Shown piece after piece: positions 25,301 to 35,149 of a DNA stretch of 64,000 bases (the first letter of the stretch is position 1; each line of letters opens with the position of its first letter). Source of the stretch: Anarhynchus alexandrinus (Eukaryota; Chordata; Aves; Charadriiformes; Charadriidae); contig VUYV01000120.1 of NCBI GenBank assembly GCA_008711295.1, positions 111,989 to 175,988 on the forward strand. Reading direction: 5' to 3'. The notes beneath the pieces were generated by a model. It saw nothing but the letters and a program-made list of their open reading frames with translations, was not told where the DNA came from and did not search any database. A program made the translations under genes and the position numbers.

Positions 25301-26880
25301 ATCTGAATTTTGGATTCCTCAGAGTTTCCATTTATATAAAGTAGGGGCGATTTACATGGTACTGAAAGTTAGTGTTTAATTAGCTCTGAAGTGATGTTTT
25401 CCTGCAGATCTTTCTGTCTTTCTGAATTTGACCTATGGTGATATTCGGGGCTTCCCCTTATCAGAGTGAAGGGGATCTGTGCCTTAGCAGATGGGAAGAT
25501 GGGAATATGATTAGGACTGCAGGACTTCCCCATGCTTTTTAAATGCTGTGGGATCTTTCCATCCCACCTCCGCAGCAACCATGCATGAATAAAAGAAACA
25601 CCGGCTTAATGTCTCAGCATGAGGAGAAGCATTTGTTGCCTTCTGGCCTTACATAAGCACTGCTCATCTTTTCTTGCAGGAATAATTCAAAATAGAAACA
25701 GAAATAGAGGCAGACTGGCTTCACTGGAAGACCATCTTGTTTGCCTAAAGATTTCATTGCAAAGAACCGAGGCCCATGTATACCCGCATCGTATAGGAAA
25801 GTTGTGCTAGGGGCACTCAAACCCAAGATTTTCTGACGTCTTCTTCTTCCTATATGTCAGCTGAACAGCACAGTTAAATCCTGCAACAGAAACCTGTACT
25901 CGTTGCCACAGATATCACACTACACCGTACTTTGCATTGCTACCTCATTTAAAGCTTGCCAGATCATGCCCTCGTTAATAAGAATATGTGTATTTGGTGT
26001 TATTTCAATAGGAAGTTCTTGTTAACTGTATTGCATAAAAAGGAGAGCCTGTGATACGTTTCCAGCTCATAAAATGCTGTCTTTGCTACTATATAATGTC
26101 AGCTGGCCCTACCATAGAGATCTTGCATGCCGCACTATACAGTCTGTCCCTACCTATATGAGCAGGAAAAGGAAAGAAAATTGAGTTTGTTCCATGCAAT
26201 AATATTGTTGAAAAGAAGAGGGCTAAGTTTAGCTCATATTTTGTGGGCTGACATGCAGCTGAATAAATCTGAGTTTATTAGCAAAACAATCCTTCAATTA
26301 CAAATTATGACAGAGCCAAAATATTCCATAATTAGATCCTGTTAATGCCACTGAAACAAAATTTTCAGTGCAGAATTTGACTAGCTTGGGATCCCAAAGG
26401 GTTAAATAAACTAAGGAGAAGAAAGCACAAAGTCCACTGTCAGTGGGAGGCAAAGATGAGTATGCAAAAGAAGATGCCACAGAAATTTAAGCAGACAGAA
26501 CAGGGTGTTTTGCTAGAAGTGAAAAACAGAAACCATGATCAGATTTATTTATATATTTATTTAGCCCCATATCTCTGCTAAAAATGAAGACAGTGGGTTT
26601 TTTTTATGGTCTTGATCTGGCCCACCATCACCACAGTACTGTAGTGGCCATCTGAACTGGGGGAGTTGTGTTACTCTCCCGGAGGGGACACAGGGGCTGG
26701 GGCTGAGCTGCATGCTGGGCAGTGATTCCCGCCTGCGAGTCCAGGTCCGGCTCTGCACTGGGGCAAGACCTGAGCACACCTGAGATGTGACGCCAAACCA
26801 TCAGAGACTGTCAGAGAATATGTTTCATGAATCAGCTAAGTATATAATGCAAATACAAAGAAAAAATGCCTACATGCTTT
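22353..26880. other. unique sequence, no gene recognised
   Basis: No gene or interspersed repeat recognised, apart from the small tandem repeat at 23681-23735. Open frames of 60 to 95 codons occur on both strands (22421-22708 -, 25614-25826 -, 26127-26345 +) and mostly overlap antisense partners. None has a recognisable domain. Confidence 0.6.
23681..23735. repeat. partial 33-bp tandem duplication
   Basis: 'atgaaaacgagtaagacaaa' at 23681 recurs as 'atgaaaatgagtaagacaaa' at 23714. The period is 33 bp, the second copy is incomplete, and one mismatch lies in the shared 20 bases. Confidence 0.8.
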
Positions 26881-26882
26881 TA

Positions 26883-26950
26883 AGGTATAATATATGTGTA
26901 CATATATTATAAGAGATATATAAGATATGTGTACATAGATATGTCTATAT
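26883..26950. repeat. AT/GT-rich imperfect simple sequence
   Basis: Alternating TA and TG/CA steps, including near-palindromic 'atatatgtgtacatatat', abut the left edge of the CR1 at 26951. Similar 'tatatgtgtatata' sequence resumes right after the element (27431-27444), so the CR1 seems to have landed inside one simple-sequence patch. Confidence 0.75.
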
Positions 26951-27428
26951 ATAGAATCATAGAATGGTTTAGGTTGGAAGGGACCTTGAAGATTATCTGG
27001 TTCCAAAACCCTGCCATGGGCCGGGACACCTCCCACTAGACCAGGTTGCTCAAAGTCCCATCCAGCCTGGCCTTGAACACTTCCAGGGATGGGGCATCCA
27101 CAACTTTTCTGGGCAACCTGTTCCAGTGCGTCACCACCCTCAAAGTGAAAAATTTCTTCCTAATATTTAACCTAAATCTACCTTCTTCCAGCTTGAAGCC
27201 ATTACCCCTCGTCCTATCACTACATGCCCCAGTAAAAAGTCCTTCCCCAGCTCTCCTGTAGGTCCCCTTTAGGTACTGGAAGGCCGCAATAAGATCTCCC
27301 CAGAGCCTTCTCTTCTCCAGGCTGAACAACCCCAACTCTCTCAGCCTCTCCTCATAGGAGAGGTGCTCCAGCCCTCTGATCGTCTTTGTGCCCCTCCTCT
27401 GGACCCGCTCCAACAGGTCCATTTCTTT
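26951..27428 (-). mobile_element. young 5'-truncated CR1 LINE (antisense)
   Basis: The left edge 'atagaatcatagaatggttt' is the reverse complement of the CR1 tail and 8-bp repeats. The minus strand carries, 5' to 3', the end of ORF2, the stop codon, a short 3' UTR ('ctagtgggaggtgtcccg') and the tail. The element is about 478 bp, and its 5' truncation falls in the '[10 protein letters not shown]' region of ORF2. The coding tail is unbroken, so this looks like the youngest CR1 in the window. The truncated copy has no promoter and cannot move on its own. Confidence 0.97.
27036..27422 (-). pseudogene. CR1 ORF2 C-terminal remnant (in frame, truncated)
   Basis: 128 codons without a stop encode the last part of the CR1 ORF2 protein, downstream of the reverse transcriptase core. 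Recognisable segments in order are 'DLLERVQRR', '[20 protein letters not shown]', '[13 protein letters not shown]', '[14 protein letters not shown]', 'HWNRLP' and '[13 protein letters not shown]', then the natural stop. Full ORF2 is about 900 to 1000 residues with an N-terminal endonuclease and a central reverse transcriptase, both missing here. The apparent start methionine is internal to the parent protein. It is a dead remnant; no host use is suggested by the sequence. Confidence 0.93.
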
Positions 27429-29819
27429 CCTATATGTGTATATACAGTGTTTATGAAGTATTTGTGAGGGTACACATCGGTATTATACACACATTCCTCA
27501 CATTGTTTTGCAACATGCATAAATGCTGTTGGTTTGAGCCTCTATGCCTTTACTGCAATGGGAATAATGATCTGCTGGTGTTATCTCTCCCTGCTTCCCG
27601 AAGAAGCTCTCTAACCCCAAAGAAATAATTTGTGAAATTCTGCCAGGGTAAAAAGAATGCTCACCTTCATGAGGTTGTCATCACACATCTTCCCATGCAG
27701 TGATGAAGTATTTTACTTCACGGTATACCCTTAAAAGACAGGTAGGCAAACAAAATGGAGCATTTGGAGGTTTGCAACTTGCCAATATTTATATCTCCTG
27801 TGACAGCTTTGCTGCTTGCTTTGTATTAAATAACCACTCATTCACTTGGAAACTAAAGATGATAGAAAGACAGTAAAAGAGCGTGAAGTTATCCACTGAA
27901 AATGAGCAGGTAGAAGTTTAGAAGAACACCAGGGAACTACAGAAAGAGTATTTTGCAACTGCTTTCCTGGAAGAGGAAGGATGGAGTTTGACTTAACAAA
28001 TCGGCAGGGAACAGCTGGGTGTTGTTAGCTAGTTAAGAGGCATACAATAAGCAGCTTAGGTAAATACACAGTGGGAGATATAAAGAAAGAAAATACTAGA
28101 ATATTAGTAGCAGCTTCAAAGACAGATTTGAAGTGGACCAGTGACTTTTGTAGTGACAGACAGACAGCCGGAGAGTTACTGTTATCCAGGCACTGAAATG
28201 CAGCAAGTGGTTACGGATCTGATGGTAACTTCACTAAAAAGGAAGATACCAGAAACAATTATGCGATATCTTGACAAGTTAAGCTGTGACAAATACAAGT
28301 GGACTTCAATGGACCGACTTCTATTTATGAAAATAAAATGTTTGTAATTAAATGATGGTAATTTTATAAAACAAATCATTAAGCATCTAGTTCAGGAGAT
28401 TTTATATACTATGCTATGCTATGCCATGCTGTGCTATACTATGTACTCTCTCATAGTATGTAACCTGTATATAAGACTGTATACTCTTATGTATTTAATA
28501 ATTTTGCCAGATATGGATTATTTAATTTGAAAAAAACCCTCCATTTTTTATTGCCCCTTTGCAATAAAAAGAAACAAATAAAGTAAAAAGTGTATTTTCC
28601 AATTAACAATCAAAATATAAAAATATGAGCCATTTCAATAAAAAATCCCAAATTTTCAGGAACTTTTTTTATTGATTTAGAAGATATCTGGAATAAATTG
28701 GAGCATTTTCATTGATTCAAATGGCTTGGTTACAGCTACTGAAAAGTTACAGCTGTTTATTACTGGTGTTAGATTTTTTTTTGAGGAAAATGTTCCATTG
28801 AAATAATCAGAAAATATCCTTTTAAAAAGTAAGTTTCTTCTATAGAAAAGAAATGCTGGGTTTCTTTTATGAACAATGAATCTCAGATAGGAAGAAGAAA
28901 GAACAGGTCTGAGAATCAGACAGGTGAGGTGGGCATGCTAGGTGACAGTTCATCTAGTTAACTTTTTTTTTTAATTTGAATTTTTTTTTTCTGTGAATAA
29001 TCATATTTTGCTTCTTTGAACTTTTTCTCCCCCCCCCCAATTCCTGCCTTGTCACACTTCAGTATTTTTAATTTTAGATAATTCTAATTTTAGACCATTT
29101 CAAGAAAAAACAGGTTTACCGCGGAGTATTGCCAGTTCCTAGTCTGCCGTAATTACAAAGTCAGGGGAAAAGGGCAGCCTGAAGTTTGGATCCCTGCATC
29201 TACAGGGACTACAGTACAGCCAGAATCTTTCCTCTGTGCACTGGACATTTTCTTTCTTCCTCTCTTGTTATAATATGGAATACAGAACAGCAGAAATACA
29301 TTTCAGGAGATATATGTATATATATTCTAATATACTGACAGTAAATGGAAAAGAAAGAAAATAATTTTCTTTCCTATAAGGTGAGAAAAATTGTGTAGGA
29401 AGGAAATGAGGGGTAAAACCACGAGAGCTGGTGTATGAGGATGGCCTGTGTGAATTAATTTCTTTCCATGACAAGGTAATGGGCCTTTTCAGTGGGAAAA
29501 CAGAGAGGTCATCATTTTAGCATAAATTTTGATACTGGCTCCCATGGTTGTTCATGCACATCCTGCATAAACATGGTTTAGATTAAATTACTGTAAAGTA
29601 GGTATAAACTGGTTGCAAAACTGTTCAGACAGAAGTCATCACTGCGAGTGTGTGTACATATATCAGGTGCTGCTCCTGAGGCAGGGTAATCTGGTCCCAG
29701 TGCAATTAGTCAGTATTTTTGCTGGAAGTCTTTTTATGAAAAGGGAGATAATTTACTTATTGAACTCACAGCTGTCGTAACGGTGGGAGGGGTGGAAGCC
29801 TTTCCAATGGCAAGATGAG
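27429..29819. other. unique sequence, no gene recognised
   Basis: AT-rich sequence with several homopolymer runs (T-runs near 28965-28990 and a C9-10 run near 29030). No gene is recognised. The frames at 28141-28347 (+) and 28182-28379 (-) overlap antisense and are treated as chance. A CTATG repeat at 28409-28443 is listed separately. Confidence 0.6.
28409..28443. repeat. imperfect (CTATG)7 microsatellite
   Basis: Seven five-base units with three variant units (CCATG, CTGTG, CTATA) among four CTATG copies. The interruptions suggest an older, more stable array than the perfect pentamers elsewhere in the window. Confidence 0.9.
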
Positions 29820-30524
29820 AACTCAGACTGGAGGAAAGATCTGCAAGAGTGGAGTAAAATCTAATACATGGGAATGCAAAATCCTGCACTGGAGAATGAC
29901 GAAGTATGCAAGTACAGAAGCTGGACAACAAGTCACGTAGAAATTCTCCAATAACAACACCTGGGCGTTACAGAGGATCACAAACTGAACATGAGAAAAT
30001 GGTATCNGTCTCCTTCTTTGGTGTATAAGCAAGAATATTGTTTGTAAGGTGTGCAGAGCAACCACTGTGGTCTGTTGGGATCCTGTTTGCAATTACTGGT
30101 GTACTCCTCAGTTCTGGGCACTGCACCTTGAGAAAGAAGTGGAACTAAGTTGGAAAGACTCCAGAGAAGATGGCTGAGAATGATCAAAGCCTTAAAACAT
30201 TGTCTGTTAGCAAAACCTGAAGATTTAAGATTGTGCTGAAGAAAGAGGAAGGAAAATGGGATAAGAATCTTCCACTAACATGAAAGGAACCTGCAGAGGC
30301 AGAGGGAGCAGTCTGCTCTCTGTCTGGGGGGCAAGGCGAGGTGTGTTGGGGGGATTGAGAAAGATTCAGGCTAGATGTTAGGAGAAATGTATTTCAGTAC
30401 CTTTTGGATCTTACTGAGCAATTAGACACCCTTACTTAGCCTTGCTCTGGGTGGAGTAATAGACAAGATGACCTTTTGGGTCCTTCCAGTCCTATTTTTC
30501 CCCTTTTCAATGGGTCTATGATTT
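29820..30524 (+). mobile_element. old CR1 LINE, 3' portion (sense)
   Basis: The order of conserved CR1 segments is intact though diverged: 'gggaatgcaaaatcctgcac' (29870), 'ggatcacaaactgaacatga' (29975), 'cctcagttctgggcactgca' (30105; the CR1 'QFWA' region), 'ggaaagactccagagaagat' (30151), 'gattcaggctagatgttagg' (30363) and 'agacaagatgaccttttggg' (30461), ending in a decayed 'gggtctatgattttg'. Several frameshifts and an N at 30007 interrupt it. The minus-strand frames 29734-29931, 29823-30092 and 29978-30187 lie antisense to it and are artefacts. Confidence 0.85.
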
Positions 30525-31198
30525 TGCTTGTACCTCAAAGCATTGAAATTATATATCCTTTACATTTTTTTACCAGCATTTTCATGAGATAGTGTATTTG
30601 TTTCAGTAAAAATGTAATTTTTGGATTCTTGCTAACCTCATGTTATAAAGCAGTGATATTGCAGCAGTGTTACCCAAGTGACTGTCATTTATTTTAATGA
30701 TCTGTTCTGTGATATATTATTGCTGATTAGGTTCATTCATATTTAAATTGCAGTTGTGTATAGAGTTCTTACATGCAGAGGATGCACCCACTTCTGGGTT
30801 GCAGTGTGCAAATGTGTGATAAAGGGCAACCCCTGTCTCAGGTGATTTATACAGTGTGAAAATATTTTCTCTTCTTCATCAGTATATGTATTTAAATAAG
30901 TACTCTCTTGTTCTTGGGTTACAAGCAAACAAGCAAGAATGCTTCACTTTCTGTATACCATTAAGTATTTTTTTTTCATTTTGTCATACTATATCTTCCC
31001 TTTAAATTTAACAGCCAGAGCCTTTTCAATCTCTCTTTGTTCAGCAGTTTTCCTGTGCTTTTCATCTTTATTGTTATTACCCTGAATCCTCTTTCTCCTC
31101 CACTGAGAGAAGCCCAAGCTGAGGATAATAATGGTGATGAGATCACCCCAGTGATGTGGACTGGGGCTTTGCAGGGCTGCACGCCCTGACCCCAAACT
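30525..31198. other. unique sequence, nothing recognised
   Basis: No gene or interspersed repeat recognised. Two overlapping minus-strand frames of 68 codons (30976-31182 and 30989-31195) occupy the same DNA in different frames and have no recognisable domain. Confidence 0.55.
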
Positions 31199-31225
31199 CC
31201 AGCAGTTTACACAAGTGCTTAAGTT

Positions 31226-31271
<46 letters not shown>

Positions 31272-31670
31272 CTTAGCCTGTACTGTATTTTAGATGAATC
31301 TTATCTCCTGTTCTTTGTGTTCTAGCATTTGTTAGCTATTTGGATTGTCACTCAGCTCTACGCCTTTTTAATGATAAAATAGTTTGGTATGATGAATCAG
31401 CATCTCTGTGTCCTCTCTTGTCATGCCTTCCGGAGGTATTTGGCTAGTATCCAGCAATTTACACAAGTGCTTAAGTTTATATATATAGTAGCTTAGCCTG
31501 TACTGTATTTTCGATGAATCTTATCTCCTGTTCTTTATGTTCTAGCATTTGTTAGCTATTTGGATTGTCACTCAGCTCTACACCTTTTTAATGATAAAAT
31601 AGTTTGGTGTGGTGAATCAGCATCTCTGTGTCCTCTCTCGTCATGCCTTCTGGAGGTATTTGGCTAGTAT
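31199..31670. repeat. recent two-copy tandem duplication (252 + 220 bp)
   Basis: Copy 1 (31199-31450) and copy 2 (31451-31670) both begin 'ccagca(g/a)tttacacaag' and both end 'gaggtatttggctagtat', joined head to tail without spacer. Outside the internal microsatellite I count roughly eight to ten single-base differences, so identity is about 95 to 96 percent. The 32-bp length difference lies wholly in the microsatellite: copy 1 carries (TA)7(AG)15, copy 2 only a short TA run followed by one AG. The duplicated unit contains no recognised gene or repeat family. Confidence 0.97.
31226..31268. repeat. compound (TA)7(AG)15 microsatellite
   Basis: A pure TA run passes directly into fifteen AG units inside the first copy of the tandem duplication. 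The second copy (near 31474-31489) lacks the AG expansion. Confidence 0.97.
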
Positions 31671-33234
31671 TAGACAGGTTTGTATTAGACTAATTTAGTT
31701 CATTAACCATTCTTTTTTAATTTTAGTTTATATCTCGTCTTCCATATATATTTTCCTATTTTTTTTCCACTGTTTGATGATGTTTTCTGTTTCTTCGGGG
31801 GCTTTCTTTACTGAACTACTGCCTCGGCAAAATTCAAGACCAAATTTTGGTCTCCCTGGCTGAGGATGAAATCAGGAGCAGAACCAGTGCATGCACACAG
31901 TTTTAGACAGGATCAGATCCAGATGCTGGGCTGAAGCTGTCATGAAAGCCTCAGAGCTGCGACCGATGTGCGAGGACGTGGGCTGGCAATGTTTTTCCAC
32001 AAGGGAAAAGCCACAGGTGGATGTAAAACTGATTTGTATATGAAAAAGGGGTTTAAGTATCTCTGGGATGGTTTGTTCTTACAGAATTGGGAGGATAACA
32101 GCATGAGGATTTATAGCACTGCAGAATCCTGCCTTAAATAACAGGAATGCTTTCACACTTGCCATAGTAACAGCAAAATTGCTAGTGGTAAAATTAACTC
32201 AGACTCTGTATTTTTGTATTATTGCCATTTTAGCACTTGGTATGCCTTTTAACTTTGCCCATGGCCAGGCTATATAATGAAGTCGGAAAGGCTATGGTCT
32301 ATTAAAGTAGCCCTTGACAGTGGTGGTAGCGCATGCATGTGAATGGTAGTTTAAAATTGATGCTTGGAAATAAAGTTTTAATTCAGAGCCTGTCTTCATC
32401 AGAGAAAAACTGAAAAAATGCCATTTAATCTAAAACACAGGCCACTTTGAGGGATAAATTTACTGCTAACTGTACATTTTATCACTGAGGCTGTGTTTGG
32501 ATTTTGGAGAGTCACTACAAGCTTTAACAGGGACCTACATACAGACTTTTCTCCTAAATGTTTGTTAGAGCTGCCCTGAGTTAAGTCTGTTAATAGAGCA
32601 TTGTTCAGGACATGAACAGCAGTTGAAACTGACTTTTAGAGCAAACAACAGTATGAGGCTGCAGATAGCATGAGTTTCCTAATAAATATATTCATGCAAG
32701 TGTTGTACGTATGAATATCACACATTTCAGTAATTTTGAACGAACTGTGAGGAATCTAAGTGACTTTTACAGACTTTTTAAAATAAAACCTCCCTTTTCT
32801 AAGAAAGTTTTCCAGCAAGTATTTTCTTTAAAAAACAACCCAACACCTCTTACCCTCCATTATTTCAGTAGCAAGGTAGCACCAGCTCTCATGCTGCCTC
32901 TCTAGCACTGAGCCTCTCGAGAAAACCATCAAGCTAATGCCTCTTGAAGCCTCCTAGAAATTCATTTGGGTATCGGTGGGCTGCACAGGGTTTGGCAGAG
33001 GAGCAAACAGGTCGTCTGCCACTGTCTTTGTCCATGGCCAGGCACAGGAGAGGCAAACGGTGCTGGAGAGTGGGCACGGAGCTGGGGCAGCTCTTCACCT
33101 GAACCAGTCCCTCCACGTGCCTGGCCAAAGTGGAGGAGCCTTTTGAGGCACAGAAATGCATACCCACAACCTCATCTGGGTAAAAACACATAGCTTTTTG
33201 GACCCTTTCAACTAATTTTTTTTTTCTATTTTGA
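31671..33234. other. unique sequence, no gene recognised
   Basis: No gene recognised. The paired antisense frames at 32934-33191 (-) and 32966-33193 (+) come from a local GC-rich patch (32960-33130) and share the same DNA, so at most one could be real; neither has a recognisable domain. Confidence 0.55.
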
Positions 33235-33620
33235 GCAAAATTTTTCGGAATAAAGGGGGTTCAGGGGAGAGCCACACAAATTTCCAGGGTGTCAAGGTGC
33301 AGATAGATGAGAGAGCATATGCAAGGCAAAAATATTAATTGCAAGATAAGAGGCAGTTAAGTAACAGCCTGTAAATATTTGACAGTACAGGGTAAACTGG
33401 TGACAATCTATAAATATTTGAAAATGTAAACGTATGGGAGGAGTAGATTTACTTAGCATGAAGAAGAGTATGATTAATAGTAATGGGCTAAAATTAAGCA
33501 AGAAAAAGTTTAAGATGAATATCGGGGGAAAAAAAATGGAAATTTTATTAACCATTAGCAGTCAGATTGTGGTTTTGAATCAGCAGTGGTCTAGAAGATG
33601 ATTGCTTTTAAGTGTTCTAG
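33235..33620 (+). mobile_element. old CR1 LINE fragment (sense)
   Basis: 'taatgggctaaaattaagca' (33481) and 'aaaaagtttaagatgaatat' (33503) match the CR1 stretch that encodes 'NGxKLxxxxFRxDIRKNF'. They are preceded by 'ggggagagccacacaaattt' (33264), as in the 'RVQRRATKM' part of CR1, and by 'tctataaatatttgaaaat' (33408), as in 'QYLK'. Many indels separate the blocks and the tail is missing. The minus-strand open frame 33292-33555 is antisense to this relic. Age is clearly greater than that of the 11-kb and 27-kb copies. Confidence 0.72.
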
Positions 33621-34972
33621 CTACTTTGATCTGTTACATTGTGTTTAAGGCAATTAAAGGCTCTGTGGATCTCTTCCTATTATTTCCTTCAAAGTTTGCA
33701 GTTGTGCCAAGCTGGTCATGAGGATGGACTATGATTGCAAATGCTGAGGGAACTGATGTGCTCAGTCACAAGTAGAAGAGGCACCTATGAAACATCTCTT
33801 CTAGTAAGATGTGGTTCTTGCACAGGAAAAGATTTTTGAATCTGTTATGAGTCTATGAGGAATATTTTATTAGAAGTTATACACATCCCACTGCATGATA
33901 TATTTTAGCCAATTTACTAAGTTCAGTGGGTTAGAAGTCTTGAGTTAATAAGGATCACACTTTAAACTCTGGAATACCATGTAACTTTACTTTAGTGGAA
34001 AAGCTATGCCCAATGAGTAGCTTTCAGGATACTAAATCTTTTCAGATTTTTTCTATATAACATAAAATTAAGGTAGCTGAAATACTATGTAGCTTATTAC
34101 ACAACTAGGCTATTAAAATTATTTGGAGGTTTTGATGGGTTTTCCCCCCAATTTTTGTCATCCCTATCAGATAATATTTATTTTGTTTGCTAGATAATGA
34201 GTCATTTGTGCAAAGTTTTACATCTGTTATTTACAGCACATTTATATGTCACTGAATTTGCTTTCTTGGTGTCTGACTCATGATTGTGTTTCCCCAGTGC
34301 AAACAGATTATTTGTAATGGAGTTACAAAGGCGCAAGGAAGGGGTAACATAGCACTAGACCAAACTCTTTTGCTGGTGTAAAATTTTCCTATATTTTATC
34401 TGTGCATGGCTAATGAGAATAAACACAAATAGAGACAATTTTTCAGAGTTTTTTTAACAAGCTGTGCAAATAGTTATGCTTTGGGGTCTAAACTGCTCTC
34501 TGACTGACATAGACAGAAACTTTCTGTGACCAATTTGTCTTATAGTCAAATGCAGCAGCCCTTCCCTTTCTGAAGACTAGTTATCTGGCTATTTTCAGAG
34601 ACCATAATGCTGTGTATATGTTCCTTGGGAAAACAAACAGTAGCACAAGAATGGTGAAATGAATGCAATTTTAAAAACATGCTCTCGCTTTTATTTAATG
34701 CCATTTAGAATCTTTTCCAGCTTGTGACCAAATGCATGGCTCCCATGCTAAGCATGTTGCCTCGTACTGTAAGAGGCAGAATATTTGAACATCAATGCCT
34801 GGATCTCTTCTAAAACTGCAGATGTAATTAGGCAATGCTAACATGAGGAACAGCACACAAGGGTGAGGGCAGCCACTGAAAGTGGCCTCCAAACCTGGAC
34901 AGGTGGAAATCTTAACTGTGCTGCAGGGTTAACGTGCGGCCTTGTTAGGGAGGCTGGAAATGCAGAAATATG
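33621..34972. other. unique sequence, nothing recognised
   Basis: AT-rich unique sequence with no recognised gene. The 65-codon minus-strand frame at 34695-34892 has no recognisable motif. Confidence 0.55.
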
Positions 34973-35149
34973 GAATCACAGAATTACAGAATCGTAGAAT
35001 GGTTTAGGTTGGAAGGCACCTTGAAGATCATCTAGTTCCAACCCCCATGTCATGGGCAGAGACACCTCCCACTAGACCAGGTTGCTCAAAGCCCCATCCA
35101 GCCTGGCCTTAAACACCTCCACGGATGGAGCTTCCACAACTTCTCTGGG
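34973..35149 (-). mobile_element. 5'-truncated CR1 LINE tail (antisense)
   Basis: 'aatcacagaattacagaatc' and 'ggtttaggttggaaggca' mark the CR1 tail in reverse complement, followed by 'ccactagaccaggttgctca' and 'gcctggccttaaacacctcc' of the 3' UTR and ORF2 end. Homology stops abruptly at 35149 in the 'PREVVEAPS' region, where an A9 run begins on the plus strand. The minus-strand frame 35072-35278 fuses this ORF2 tail ('[20 protein letters not shown]') to unrelated upstream sequence and is not a gene. Confidence 0.95.
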
